From contig JASANG010003966.1 of assembly GCA_030248215.1 (NCBI GenBank), positions 1 to 64,000 of the forward strand: 64,000 nucleotides of DNA, in the 5' to 3' direction. A program made the position numbers and the translations under genes. This document shows positions 24,553 to 61,737 of this stretch, piece after piece. Positions within the stretch are counted from its first letter, which is position 1. Each line of letters begins with the position of its first letter. The DNA is from Enoplolaimus lenunculus. Its lineage: Eukaryota > Nematoda > Enoplea > Enoplida > Thoracostomopsidae. The notes under the pieces were generated by a model. That model was not told where the DNA came from, made no database searches, and worked only from the letters and a program-made list of their open reading frames with translations.

Positions 24553-24610
24553 CAGTGGCGGATCCAGAAATTTTTTAATCAGGAAGGCCGCGCAATATAT
24601 AATTATGACC
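24553..24610 (+). mobile_element. Lone hAT-type end CAGTGGCGGATCCAG
   Basis: It matches the left terminus of the complete element at 29419. Similar lone ends lie at 46965 (CAGTGGCGGATCTAG), in reverse at 23770-23784, and degraded at 61289. Partner ends were not located. Confidence 0.45.
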
Positions 24611-25151
24611 GAAGCTCGCTGGCACGAAACAAAACACAATTTTAGTGCTGACTGAAAAAGCTTGATTACTGTTCGGGGGCATAAGCTTAAATTTTCCCCT
24701 TGAACACACCAGCGCCTAAAAGTGTTAGTCAATGAAAAGTTTTACAGTGAAACTATACGGAACATAATACTGTGCGTATAGTATCAAATTCTAGAGAGTT
24801 GTGTTCAGAGTTTTCATAAACTTTTTAAGTTTTTTCCTGAAATTTACAAAAATTTTTATAGTTTTTAAAGGGTCGATCACCATTGTCCTGCGAACGTTGC
24901 GGGTTCACGTTGAAATTCTCAGTAAACGATGCAGTCTATTTGTACATAGTACTGGAATGAAATCGAAGTCAATCAATAGAAGCTTGTTTGTGTAATTGTG
25001 TTTCGTTTTCCGTCGGATCCGAAACCAGAGGCGGGTGTTAGAGGATCTGATCTCCTACTTAGAAAAACTCTGGTCAGACTAGAAACGTTTTTTGTATTCA
25101 TAACTGCCGCTAGAATGTTGAATTGGGTAAGGCAAGTGGAGTCCGACGTAA

Positions 25152-25196
<45 letters not shown>
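25152..25196. repeat. (AAT)n microsatellite, 15 units
   Basis: A perfect AAT tract. Confidence 0.95.
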
Positions 25197-25197
<1 letters not shown>

Positions 25198-25250
25198 GTG
25201 ATTGTGTGATAATAATTAAGCAATATCGTTTTACTCAGTTTACCTATTAC

Positions 25251-25669
25251 CAGAGTGGGATGTGGGTAGGAATGTTTTTACCCGACCCGCACGTTACCCA
25301 GGTAAATAAGAATTTTTTACAAGCAAGTTTACCAATGGTAAAAAGATCTATCCACGAGCCACTTTTTATCCACGCTTGAAGTTAACCGGTATTTTAAACA
25401 TCGCTGGTGTGATTTGCACTATAGTGAAGTTCGCGTTATAGCACCAATGAATTTTACACATGAAAGCTTACTAGAAACAACAAAATTTCAAACCCAACTA
25501 AATCAAGCACAAAACTTTCGCTTTTTCAACGCTCACTGACTACCTTAGCTAATCGCTCTTAGAGTTGTTTCGCGTGATACAAATCTTTACCCGCGGGTGT
25601 ACCCGCGGCTTAAATTTTTTACCAGACCCACGTTTACCCGCAGGTACGCGCTGGTAAAACCCCACTCTG
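25251..25669. mobile_element. hAT-like non-autonomous element, 419 bp
   Basis: It starts CAGAGTGGGATGTGGGTAGG and ends CTGGTAAAACCCCACTCTG. Flanks CCTATTAC (25243-25250) and CTTATTAC (25670-25677) agree at 7 of 8. CAG..CTG ends with 8-bp duplications fit hAT. Subterminal TTACCC/GGGTA motifs recur at both ends. No coding frame. Confidence 0.75.
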
Positions 25670-28600
25670 CTTATTACCTACCTAATATATGAAAATTGTC
25701 TACGGAATACAGTAGGATGCAACTGCACAATCTCGCACACAGCAGGCGGCGGCAGCCTTGATTCCATGTTGTGTAAAATTGGTACATGCCCGTTCTGAAG
25801 TTTTTTGCCCATTCGCTCCAGATATTGAGTTGACTATGGTCCTATGTGGATACACGCAGATATAATTGCAGCATACTACAGGGACAAGAATTGCAGGAGT
25901 GACATACAAGGTGCCATTTTAGTTATGAGGTTGAAACTTATTTACGGGGGCCAGAATGCCCGCGCAACTCAGTATTTTATATGATGCGCCTGATTAAGGT
26001 AAACAAAAGCTACTCAAAGATATACCGCGGGATCTGCAAAGGCATAAAATCTGTTCGGAAGTAAAATACAATCTCTGTAGCACGTGGACCTGCTGTAAAT
26101 ACGCGTGTATAAATGCTGTTTTGCAACTTACATCCACATTAGCCGTACTTCCTTCTGCCGTATATGTCTGTTGGATACATTAAACTAAATGAATGACTGA
26201 AAATGAGGAATTCTGTAATTGAACGCCTGCAAGATTAATGGCATTAAAAGTTTTCAAGATCTCTCGCTTTTTAACAAAGGTATGGCTGGCTGTTATTTGA
26301 ATATTTCGGGTGAGGTTAAAACATATTTAGACACGTATGAGATCAATGAATAACTCTAAAACCTAGGTTCCGGGTTCATATTCTCAGATGCACAGGGCAT
26401 GTATTGCCAGTTAGCGAGAGGTTTTTCATTTGACAAATTCCAACAATTGCGGATTGTGCAAGTGGGACACAAATACGACAAATCAAGTTGAAAAATGTGA
26501 TGAGTTTCAAAGATTAGTTATTTGCTTGTTTGAAAGTTGCAAGACCTATCACCAATTGGTGATTGGTGCGATGCATTTGTATATCCAACAGTATACACAA
26601 GAAACACTTAAAATTTTAGAAGATATAATCTGAGTTATGAGATTGAAGACAATATGTCCGTGCGAAACAAATTAAATTTGGTTCAACACGACAACTAATT
26701 AGAGGGAATACGCGCCCTGGTTTTTCGCTCACTCTTATTTTTGGAACCAGGCAGGCATATATACACTTCTTTTATGAACCAGGTCCATAGGGCGCGCCGC
26801 AGAAATCAACTAAAATATTTCAAAGTTGGCTTCAAAAGTTTACAATTTGTACAACAAGAAATAGATCATAAAAGTTACGTTTATTAATAAATTCTAACAC
26901 GTGCAAGTTAAATAAAAGCTACACACCCAAAATCATTTTCTGGTTTAAAATACCACATCATTGTTCACACAACGTCAATTGATACATATTAAAGTTTATA
27001 CAAAATCTGGGACTATTAAGCAAACCCACATGCGGGCAGTTGTAGCCATTGGTCAACGCTGTTCTTCACTGTCTCGTACACGCAGTAGCGATTTCAAAAA
27101 TTTCTAATGAGGGGAGCTGGTAAAATATATTGCAAAAGAAACTGCGCGAGCGAGAAACCAGACGCAATTAAAAATGGCACAAAGGCAAAACTTCGTAAGA
27201 TAGAGAGGGACATTGACTATTTTTCATACAATACTTTCTGATATGCCTTTGCGTCCTTCCATTTGCATCCGACCTTGTGTAAACGAAGCCAAAATGACAC
27301 AATATTTAGTGGAAATAATCTTGTCATCAATTTTACCGAATGCGGGGCGTAACTGCTTTCAATCATTTATTGTGGCTCGCAAAATGCTTTTATAGAAATA
27401 GAGTTATGTTCTTGTGATTGGCTGTCTGAAGATATGTTCTAGAGTTTTACCAAATTTTACTGAAACAGATAGCTTCTGAGTTACAACGGATGCAGGTTGC
27501 GTTCGTTGATGCCAAGAAATTTTAATCTTTGGGACATACGTTTTGCGTTAACAACATTGTACCGACTCTGTAAGCAATAAAGTCCATATCGATTTTTGAG
27601 AAATAATTTTTGGTTACAAGATGGACCTTAGGACTTTAAAAAATTAAATTTAATATCAAAATTTCGAATTTCGGCACGGCATAGGATGATTAGCATATTT
27701 GATGAGAAGCTCAAATACACAAATAAAATCGAAATCATACCTTTTTGAGATACGGAAACGACTCGAAATTTCTATTCCTATTTCTTCGATATGTTACTCT
27801 TACAGATATTTGTTAAAATTAGCGAATTAAATGCTTCAACTGCTTAATTTCGCCTGACTTCTGGATCCGGCAACTTTTTTTGACCTCTGGCTTCGGCCCC
27901 GGCTACGGTATTTTTTATCTCTAGTTGCATCCTTGTAGTTTATGTATATGAATATATCCATGAAATTATATATTTTTTCAGTATTTGCGCTTACGACACC
28001 AACATTACATTACTGATCCAAAATTGAACGCTAAAACAGCCATAAACGAAAAAACTAGCAAAAATACATTTTACTATATTCATAGCCATTTTTACTGCTG
28101 ACCTGTTTAATTCAAAAACGGTCAACTTTAACGTTACTGTGGTTAAAATCGTTTGAACTACTAACGATCTACAGTTATATTCACTGCAGGGGTCGAAGTT
28201 TAAAAAAATTGAAATTTCAAAAACTTGTGTTGGTCAACAAAAATAGCAATTTTCTTATACTATCAAATTTTTAGTGGTGTCGCTTGTTTGTTTTTGTGCA
28301 TTTCCCTTACAGTTTTCGAATTTTTTAAATTTTGGCATAGTTACTTCAGGCCTCAGGCTTAATAGTCTACGGCTGAGGCTTAGCATTTTGCTTGGACTTT
28401 CCAGACTTGGGGGAAGCGCTCTAGAGCCACTTTGCCAAGATGCATTATATATCCTTACACCGGAGTGACTGATATGCCTACTGTTATGAAAACGCCAAAT
28501 TTTATGCGGTATGTTGTGTGTTGTAAAAATTTCCGCAGTTGTTTTTCTTGAGCTTTAGAACATACTGTCAATGGAACTTTAACTAATCTGCTCGTTTCTC

Positions 28601-29418
28601 TAAATTTGTCAATTAAGCTAACCACGCAGGAATCAAGAGAAATGATGGTTCGATCGCCCATTGAACCTGCCCCGCAACCAAGAATTGTTAGCAGCGGGAG
28701 CGCAAAAACATTTATACAAGGAAAGGGCGTGAAAATTCTCGTAACACACAATTGTTTCAGCGCCGTTGAAATTTTTTTGGGCCGGGGGGCGGGCGAAGAT
28801 CTTCGGAGACGCGGCGTCTTGCTCATACCCCTCGGTAGCGGGCTTGCTTTGGAGAACTTCATTACTGGTAAAACAAATAACTGCAAAGCGTATTTAATTG
28901 AGTATACGAGTCCTCAGCGGCTTATCAGTAGGGATAACCACTAAAGTATCTTCGAGAGGATATGTTTTTTGTAAAACGAAATTTTTTCACCTCCAGAATC
29001 TAGAATTTTTGCCAAAACCTGTGAATGCTGCGTTTTTATTGTGTGGCCAAAATTTTTCGTAGGGGACACCTATATTTCCAGGCCTCTTGTTCACTTACGT
29101 TTTAACGGCATCACCGATTTTTAAAACTCAGGCTAAAATTGTGTATGGCGTCTCGATCGAAATGTTTTTTCCACTATTATATATTGCGGCTCCATCAGGC
29201 GGATCGCGCAGTTATGCAATTGAACGCTGTGTCGCAATACGGCCTCAAAGCCATATTATTAACGTTAATTTGTTACTTAAAATGAGCAAACAAGCGATTT
29301 TAACCTTTAAAATTTAAGTTTAAATGTTAAAATTGTCATTTAAATACAGTATTCTTCTCTTCAGTAATGTTACAAGTTCGTTATCACTAAAAGTGATACA
29401 TTTCTCTGACGCTGACGA

Positions 29419-29595
29419 CAGTGGCGGATCCAGGATCTCAAAATGGGGAAGGTGGAAATTTCACGGTAATAAACTTATTTTTGACCCACACACAAACCAC
29501 GAACTATTGCCATAAAATTGCTATATAATTTTTGTCGAGATGCTTTTGGGAGGGGGGCCATGGCCGGGGTGGGGCCGCCTATGGATTCGCCATTG
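29419..29595. mobile_element. hAT-like MITE, CAGTGGCGGATCC family
   Basis: Ends CAGTGGCGGATCCAGG and CCTATGGATTCGCCATTG are inverted. Flanks GCTGACGA (29411-29418) and GCCGACGA (29596-29603) agree at 7 of 8. It is 177 bp and noncoding. Confidence 0.8.
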
Positions 29596-32500
29596 GCCGA
29601 CGACGCCACAAAACTAGTATAAACGCTTTAAATTGACATTTAAACGCGAAACTATGAATGAAATTGTGACAGTTTTAGCATCCGTATTGCAGTAGAATTG
29701 GTGTTAAACGATTTTACAGACAAAAATGTTTCAGTTTTATTTCTAAATAAGAAAATTTTTTAACTTGATGGTTGATGTTTAGAGACGGTTGTTTTTTTAA
29801 AAATACTAATAGCATATGCAGTAATGAGGATAGGTATCACGAGCAAACGTCGCCTTGCTGGCAACAGTTGCCCTTTGCTGGCAATCGAGGCCCAAATATG
29901 TGTTCATTTGCGCCGCCCTCATGTGATCTCTTCTACGCCTGTACGGATCACTGAGATTCCTGTTACGTCGCCCCTGCGTCCACTTTACCGTTTGTGGAGG
30001 TCCGGTTCATGAAGGAAGTAATCCGACATTTAGCTAAGTTAAAACATTTTTGTGCTGCTGAACTAACTCGAAAATTGATCTAAGGCTTCCAAGTATATGC
30101 TAACATTTGTTGAACCGATCGAACTAAGATTCCAATTGGGAGCGACCGGGGTTTGGGGTGCTAACCTCAACACTGAGTTTTTGAGAACAAAAGCGCTTTG
30201 CAGATTGCATATTGAAAATGTATTTTGCAACAAACACAATGAGTTGTGCTCTGTACGTTTCTTAGATCAGTTTTAGAAATTTTCATATTTTCATATGCGT
30301 AAAGGCTTAGGCTTAGGTTTTCACTTAAGATTACGTCTCTTTATATTATAGATATTAAGCTTGAAGAGGAAAACCAAATAATTTCATGAACCGATTTTAA
30401 TTAAATATTTTGACCAGAAACCACTGCAGAGTCGAATAAGTTTAAATTTGAAAAGATCACAGTGAAAGCACTATTGCTGGAGGTCTAGCGTCCAAAACCG
30501 ACCTATAAGTTTTAATCACACCCAGTTGGAAATTGCAAATAAATGCGTACCTTTTAGGCTGCCACTGAAGTTTGTGCTGACTAATTTACTGATTGTCTCG
30601 AGAGTTAATTTTCATCTAGAATGCGTAAATATTATGTATTTAAATGCTGGAAGTAGCGTTATTGCGTTTTGTTCGAAGGACACACAACAATTATATCTTA
30701 CGTTCGGTAAACTTTACATTCTTTTTGCAATCACACACACATACAGAGATGATTTGAGAAGCACCGTGTGGATTGCACTGAGAGTAGGTGGTACTCACAA
30801 CAGACATTCTTTTCCGCTGTTGCTGTTTAAAATACACTTTATGCCAGGGTCGCTCCAAGAGCGTGACAGGAGGCCGCCCATGCTGTATTCATTTCTGCCA
30901 TTCAAACTACGATACTTCATTAAAACCATCTGTTAACAGATTTGCCAGATTTATTTTAAGAACCAAAAATATTTTAGTCATTTTTCGGCGCCGATTCTCG
31001 CCAATCAAAAAATTTTCGCCATTCGCTTCTGTTAATACACATTCATCACAGTGTTGAATGGTGTGGATACAGTAAAAACGGTATCGTTGCAAAACGAAAC
31101 AAGCAACGCTGAAACTTTTATTAAGAAACGAAACGAGAAAATATTATTAATATTTAGTTTTGAGAGGAAAATAAATGTTTTCAAACTATTTTATCTTTAG
31201 TAAAATTGTAGAGTTGTCTTGTTTCGGAGACAACAACGATGGTTTTTGTTTTAACCGTGCATATACAAAACAGATTGCATCGGCTTTAAAACGATCGTTT
31301 GACTGATATGTTTGAAACAACTTGACAAGTTAATATCGACAGCAACATAGCGAAGGGCGTGGGTCCGGACTCCCCCCAAGATATGCCATTGCACTTTGTT
31401 GTGCAAAAACCTGCTAAAACTGCCCTTTTTCTTACATTCCAGAAATTGTTTGAAACGAATTTTCCCCGTATTCCTTCCTTGTACATGCCTCTGAATGCGG
31501 CCGTGCCACGGTTAGCGCCCATCTGGACGTTCTGAAGGGCTTGCATATACCGTGAGCGGTGTATTTAAGCAGAATGGGGTATATATCCACTCTCGAAATT
31601 TCTGGAACGGCCGAAAATGAAAATCTTTAAACGGTTGAGATTACCCTTAAGCTCAGAGCAAAGCCTCAGACTCAAATGTGGGGGTAGCGTGTACAAGATC
31701 GATCATGCGTGACTAAACTAATCATATTTAGTTTGTCTCTACAATTACATTAACGGCCAGTGCTTTTTGTTTGATATAACCAATTTCAAAATGTTATACC
31801 TGTGTTTTAGGCTTTGTCTCCGGTTTAATACGGCCATAATTATAAACTTTTTAATAGTTTTTCGAGTTTAAGCGTTAATACGTCTTATCAGCAGTATTTT
31901 GTACAGCTTTAAATGATGAAAACCTTGCGATGCTTGTTATGAAAGTTTTATATGCCCGTATTTAGCACTTTATGTTTTATAGAAACGCAGATTGCAGAAT
32001 CGTTGTGATTACTGAAGGCGGGTGGTAAAACGCGTTTAAAATATAGAACACTACTTTATAAGGCTGACATGATGAGCGAATGAGGTCTGTATTGACACCC
32101 ACGTTAGAATGATGCAACGGGGGTTTACGAGCACCCAATGAACCGCCCCCAGGGATTCGCCTCTGAAACTGTTTCTACTGCTATGGTTAACAACAATTGT
32201 ATTTTGACTGACATCATCTTTACTTTTGTTATGAAAGAAATTGGACGAAATGTGCGCTTTTGTCAACTTTTTAATAGATTTAACTTTAGTCCTAGGACTA
32301 GGAATACGCTTACACATACCTGTTCAGTCTACGCCACACCAGTTTTTATTTGATAAAAGGCAAAAGACACCCGATACTGTTTATTATTTTACTAAAGCCT
32401 AAACTTAGGACTTGGGCTAAATCTGAGCCCAAGCGTATGCCTCAGCCTATTTTATTAATCCATTCATTATCTGTGGAGGGATTTTTTGTTGGTTAGGAAA

Positions 32501-32832
32501 GTAAACAAGTATTAGCTTGTATATGTCTATGCCTAAGTCTTAACCCTTAGTTGTTGGGGCAAGCAAGAGCCGAATGGGCTGATGAAAAACACGACAGTTT
32601 CCGTAAGCTTCAGTTGTAGAGTTGTATGTACATTTTCTTGGAAAGGTGACTAATTTATGCTATCGAAAGTCGTCAGGCAAAGTACTAATTTACTTTCGTA
32701 TAACGTCATTTTCCATGCGGAATCAAATCGGAGCGTAGACATAGGGAATCAGGTTGCGTTCAGACCAACTGGAAAACTTTTGATTCCCTTAGAAATGTTG
32801 TAACCTCGATTGCAAGTAGTGCCGAAGTAGGC

Positions 32833-32984
32833 CAGGGTGGGGGCCGTCATAAAATTCCGGGGTAGAGGCCCGTCGGGACGATCAAAGTGTTTTCCAATTT
32901 TTTGTTCAAAATCTTGTTAGAGTGGGGGACCCTCTTTGGGGTGGCCCTTCCTAATGGGGGTATGGGGGTGGCTGCTCCGGCCCT
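32833..32984. mobile_element. hAT-type element related to 41764-41863
   Basis: It runs from CAGGGTGGGGGCCGTC to GCTGCTCCGGCCCTG. The part from 32880 shares CAATTTTTTGTTCAAAATCTTGTTAG, GTGGGGG and GGTATGGGGGTGGCTG with the intron 3 copy. No matching target duplication was found. Confidence 0.5.
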
Positions 32985-33550
32985 GATTATAAGTCATCAA
33001 AATCTTCATACCCCTCCTGAGTATTTTGCAAGATGTAAGCTGGGTACGGGCCTGAACAAAATTCAATGACTAGCTAATATAGGTTCTTAATACATTATGT
33101 AAATATACATCGTTTATTCTATCATTGATTGCGGCGCCTTAAAACGGTTTTGTTTTATTGTTGTTCGTTACATTTTACCATTTGAGTTTCTAATCTTATT
33201 TATCATCCAATGATCTAACATTTGGGCTCTTGTACACTTCGTCGCACACGTAACATAAGGCGTACATTTAAGCTTCGGTTAGGTTTAGTCAGAACGTTAG
33301 CCTTAAACCTGCGTTATATTTTTAGCCAAGGGGCCAAGAGCATGCAACTGGGTGCATTCTGTGTAAAAAAGCACTCAGCGCGAGTGGCATTCTCGGTTGA
33401 CCCTTATATCGGGGAGAAAAAGGTCAAGTTGTGAAAGAGAATCTGGCATTATATATAGCTGGAAAACTTTCGTTATATTCTAAGCGAAACTAATTTTACA
33501 AATTTGCGACTATCTGACTATCTGCCGTAACTTTGATCGTTCGCAAAAAG

Positions 33551-33714
33551 AGGCCCGTAGCCAGCACACCTTGCTTTGCTAGGGGGGCTAAAAATTTTTC
33601 AACAGGGGCATACAAGTGTTTTCGTTCACATACGAGCATGATTGGATATTTTCTTGGGCCAAATATTTTCCAGGGGTTCTCAGCCCCCCTCCTGGCACCT
33701 AATGGCTACAGATC
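33551..33714. mobile_element. MITE of the GTAGCCAG-ended family
   Basis: GGCCCGTAGCCAGCACACC at the left is mirrored by TAATGGCTACAGATCC at the right. The internal CACCTTGCTTTGCTAGGGGG, AACAGGGGCATACA and TTTTCGTTCA blocks appear inverted in 44318-44432 and 48625-48790. Flanks GCAAAAAG and TCCAAAAG agree at 6 of 8. Confidence 0.55.
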
Positions 33715-34135
33715 CGTTCCAAAAGTAAAGGGGTAGGGCAAAACGCAACGCGCGCTTGTACATTTTGTCCGCAGCACTTTTAAAGGCAAGTCACATACTC
33801 TTGTCTGCAAGTCACCATCGACTTCATCAAACAGTCTTCATTACAGTGATTTTTGGTTACCTACTGACATCGATACTCTTGAATTTAAATTCAAAAGCAT
33901 GTGCACATTTGAAAATCCTGGTGAAACAACAGAATTGTATATTAAACATATTGCCTTCAAAATTGTAACCTTCTTTTGGAAATTTTTATTATACCGTACA
34001 CGACTACATTTGATTCCCACTTTTTCAAAGCTTGATTTGTGACACAATATCATGTACTTGCTTTAGTCCACCGGACTAGTATTAATTTGATAGAACGAAA
34101 AATTCCACAACTACGCTATAATTAATTCTTTTTTC

Positions 34136-34230
34136 TAAGCCTAAGCTAATACTTAGGCTAAGGCTAGGTTTAAGCGGAGGCTTTGCTTGGATTAAATCTC
34201 AGCCTAAGCCGAAGCCTCAGCGTTTTTTGT
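34136..34230. mobile_element. TTAGGC-type MITE fragment upstream of KANK exon 1
   Basis: Degenerate AAGCCTAAGC and CTTAGGCTAAGGC units in both orientations. Further isolated units lie at 28340-28390, 30300-30330, 32395-32460, 32530-32550, 35222-35242 and 51160-51245. Confidence 0.45.
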
Positions 34231-34593
34231 TAATCTCGAATTTTTATATACGTATATATATTTATTTATATATGCGTGTGTGGATTTTTCTTGAGGGAAA
34301 GTAAACAAGCGTCCAAAATTTGAAATGCGCGCAGAGTTCATCATGGTTTTTTAAACGTCGTAACGCTGACCCAAGGTTGGGTATCAGTCATGCGATTTAG
34401 TTAGTGCCGATCTTACCAAAGATTTCGGAACATCAGGGTATCGACTAAAATTACCCGAATTATATAGGTATACTATTAATACTTCATTGGTTTTCGCATT
34501 GGCGGTATTCTTGAAAATTATTACAATTTATATCGGTGGCGTAACTGTTCATTTTGATTTATAGGCCGACTCGTTATTAATATCCGTAACAAA

Positions 34594-58606
<24,013 letters not shown>

Positions 58607-59202
58607 ACACAATATCAGAGGTATTTGGCCAACGTGGTCAAAAAAGTGTTTCTCGGTCTGTAGTCTTGGCACTCGTGGCAGCTGAAAAACAGCCAGTCCA
58701 ACTGACGATGTGATTGTAAACTTTTGGTCCGAAAATGGTGATGTTAGGCTCTCGGAGTAGATTTGAACAACACAAAGATTAAGAGACACGGTGTCTCTAT
58801 CGGTCTATTTCTCTACAGAACGAGCGTTATTGAAATGGCAGGTTCAGAAAATTCATGATTACACGCGAAGCTAAATGTAAACATACTGAACCACGCGCAA
58901 CCTAATTGCTTAATTTGCAGCTTATTTGGTGTTGTTTGCCTCTGATTTACAGAATGTTTTCGCCGGAAATTTAACTGGATCCGCCTGAAAATAATTGCAC
59001 GTGCCACTGTCGTAAATGGTATTTTATAAGATTTGAACATTATTGTAAAATCATTAAGATCATTGTTGTATATTTATTCGCTATTGTACATAAGTTACCA
59101 TGCATTGCTAATTAAGGCTCACATCGCGTCCTTTACACCTATTTGTTCGCAATCCTGAACAACAATTGTCAGTTTGGGACGGTTCAGTTGCCAATGGAAC
59201 CA

Positions 59203-59208
59203 AATAAA
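59203..59208 (+). terminator. Candidate polyadenylation signal AATAAA
   Basis: This is the first clear AATAAA after the preferred KANK stop at 58606 and implies a 3' UTR of about 600 bases. AATAAA is frequent by chance in AT-rich DNA, so the assignment is tentative. Confidence 0.25.
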
Positions 59209-59810
59209 TGTTTAGAGCATGATGCATGCTCCACTGCGTCTGAAACTCTTTATTCTGCCTGTTAAATTTGGTAAAGTCTGACAGTCAGTCGACCTGTTTT
59301 CTAAGCAATACATTTGCTATCGTGTCATACCATTTATTAGAGTTCAGTGCAATTCCGAAGGCTAAGCCTGTTCTGAGGTTTGAGCCTTTCTAGATCGCCT
59401 CTTAATCATTTTAAAGCATAAATCACCAATTAAATTTTACAAAAGTGGTATCATTTGACATCTGCAAGAATCGTGTACTTAGCAGCTCATTTGACAGCTC
59501 AAAACATTAGCTCAGCGGAATAAAATTTTGTGTATATATACTGTTTTGAGCTTGCAAGTCCAGATTCTGCACCTTTGTTTATTTTCACATATTGTATATT
59601 GAATATATACCTGGATTCCACAGTCCCACAAAAGTTGCTGATAGGCTTAAAATTTTTTACTAATATTTTTAAAGGATTGGCCAGTTTGGGATGGTTTAGA
59701 TACTTTCCTTTTACAGTGTAAATTTTAAGTCTTTCAGCTTTCCTGGATTTTTGAAACGAGTTACATGTAGTTTAAACATAAGCGGTGCGCACATTCTGTG
59801 TTTAGCAGTA

Positions 59811-59931
59811 AGGGTTGCGCAATACTCGCCGCACGCTGCCGCCGGTCGCCGGCGCGCGGCGTTGTAACACTTTTTATTACAAAGCGGCGGCGCGCGCTGG
59901 CGTTCGGCTTAGTAAAGTATAGCGCAACCCT
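59811..59931. mobile_element. GC-rich foldback MITE, 121 bp
   Basis: AGGGTTGCGCAATACTCG and AAAGTATAGCGCAACCCT are inverted ends flanked by TA (59809-59810, 59932-59933). Arms GCCGCCGGTCGCCGGCGCG and GCGGCGGCGCGCGCTGGCG surround TTGTAACACTTTTTATTACAA. Confidence 0.78.
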
Positions 59932-60446
59932 TATTCACAAGTAATTAGCTTTCCCTTAGTTCGCTTAAACATTCTAAAAACTCAAATTTACTAACTAAAC
60001 TAGAATTGTGAGTTTAACAGAATTCATAAAGTTTAGCTTAAATTAAAATATATGTAATATTTTAAACGAGTTCAAGTGCACAAATCTACCTGTTAGTTTT
60101 GTTAATCTAGAAAGTTATTTGAATGCTGCTGGATTTAAGTTTAAAGCATAAACTAAGTTAGGTCAAAGCTTTTCCAGCGTATTATATTGTTTTATCGAAA
60201 ATTATCTGACGCGAGGTTATTAGATAAGCCTGAATGTGTACCTGCCGAAAAATTCAATGCAAGCTTTTAGAAACGATAGACGCACAATATTGTTACTGTA
60301 GAGATTCATCTACAAATACAGTTTGAAATATTGCCAAAGTCGCGATGTTCCAATATCACCTAGCGTCGAATGTCTAAGAATACTTTGAAACATCGCATAT
60401 GCACCTCCGCATTCAGGCGTGTGGTATCCTTTGTGTTCTTGGCTCT

Positions 60447-60557
60447 TGTACACTTTCCCTTACATGTTTTGAAATTTTCAAATTTTGGTAAATAACTTAC
60501 GCTTATGTTCAGGCGTTGGCTTACGTTTAGGTTTAGGCTTATGGGGAAGTGTACAAA
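60447..60557. mobile_element. TTAGGC-bearing MITE, third subtype
   Basis: TTGTACACTTTCCC and GGGGAAGTGTACAA are inverted ends around GGCTTACGTTTAGGTTTAGG. The left half (CCCTTACATGTTTTGAAATT) resembles 28300-28345. The target duplication is not clear. Confidence 0.55.
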
Positions 60558-61394
60558 AACTCGTGTTCTGTGAAACGAAATATTTATATGTGTAGCGAGA
60601 ATTTACTGTTTCTGCCTTTTAATATCTTTTCGTTAACTTTATGTACATTTGAGAGGACAGCGTGAACATTTTGGTATTTTTTATTATTGTTTTCTTGTCC
60701 AAAATTATATTATAACAACTACGAAATTTATATTAAAGCTGGAACGCCACGACATATGTTTATAAACATACAATTACCTTCACAATCCGTCGTCAGTTCC
60801 GTCAAATTTCTTTTTTATTATTTCATGAATTGTGTCACCATGTTTGCTTACAAACCAAGAAATTATCCGTTGATAATGTTTGCCTCATTTCGCTAGTTTG
60901 TTTTTTCTTACTGCATCTTTATTGTCTAAAATTTTATCAAATCTGTGTCTCTTTCGTTGCCAGTTCGAGCATTTTCTGCAGTTTCTAATACAGTTTCTAT
61001 AGTTTGAACCATGCATCTGGACGTTATGATGATTAGCTTCGTTTGAAGATAAATAATATTTATGAAATAAAAGCTTTCATTATATAAACTGATGTGATGC
61101 TATTTGTAGTAATGAATTTTGTTCAGTAATTCGCTTACATTTGAAATTATGTTAGATAACAATATTCTTTATCAAAAATTAGTGTCTTGGTATTGTAGTT
61201 TTTTTGTGCGAATTTGCTTCTAGTAGGCCTGAGTTTTACGTAAGGACAAATTTCTCTAATAGGTTATCTAATCTCACATATATCATTGGCGGTCCGAGGA
61301 TTTTTTTCGGGGTGGGTGCGAATTTTTAGATTATATTTCTTAATATTTTAAAAATTAAACTGTTTGTAATAATTTTCCGGGGGAATAGTCTTGA

Positions 61395-61437
61395 GGCGCC
61401 GAGCGTTGCCGCACGACAAATATATATAGCGCAACCC
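61395..61437. mobile_element. Lone right end of a GC-rich foldback
   Basis: GCCGAGCGTTGCCGCACGAC followed by TATATATAGCGCAACCC matches the right half of the foldback family. The left half is absent. Confidence 0.5.
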
Positions 61438-61624
61438 ATGTTTGCGAAAGCTAGGCTATATGTGTGATTTACGCCAAAAATAATATTTTGGACTTTTTCA
61501 AAATACATCTTTCATGTTCTATACTTCTGAAGTAAATATTTTCTTTTAAACGTGTTGCAATCAAGCGGATGCATTCTACAATATTTGTTAAGAGAATAAG
61601 CTGACAAAGCGTAACCTTCAGACT

Positions 61625-61737
61625 ATTTTTTCGCTTAGGCTAGGTATATATCTTCGTTCTTACGCTTAGACCTACGCTTGGGTTAGGCTTACAAATATGC
61701 TTAACTGCTGTTACGGTCATGTTCTAGACTTTGGCCC
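61625..61737. mobile_element. TTAGGC-type MITE, partial
   Basis: CGCTTAGGCTAGG and ACGCTTGGGTTAGGC units lead to the right end CTGTTACGGTCATGTTC and GACTTTGGCC, matching the end of 12069-12293. The left end is not resolved. Confidence 0.5.

Larger units (their letters stand above)
16260..34564 (+). other. 18.3-kb interval before KANK exon 1, possible first intron
   Basis: This is an intron if the 16175 exon belongs to KANK, otherwise intergenic. No further exon is recognised. It contains TTAGGC-bearing MITEs, a tRNA-Thr-like SINE, a GC-rich foldback with an internal minisatellite, hAT-like elements at 25251 and 29419, and simple repeats. The parts 16690-18040, 18240-20230, 25680-28270 and 29600-32820 contain no feature I can support apart from short TTAGGC fragments. 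Confidence 0.5.

Noticed and set aside
28455-28944. Overlapping ORFs on both strands (143 and 112 codons)
   Set aside because: Open on both strands because of local GC enrichment. Neither product has a recognisable domain or splice context.
30526-30936. 136-codon plus-strand ORF
   Set aside because: Hydrophobic, repeat-free, no domain, and of a length compatible with chance.
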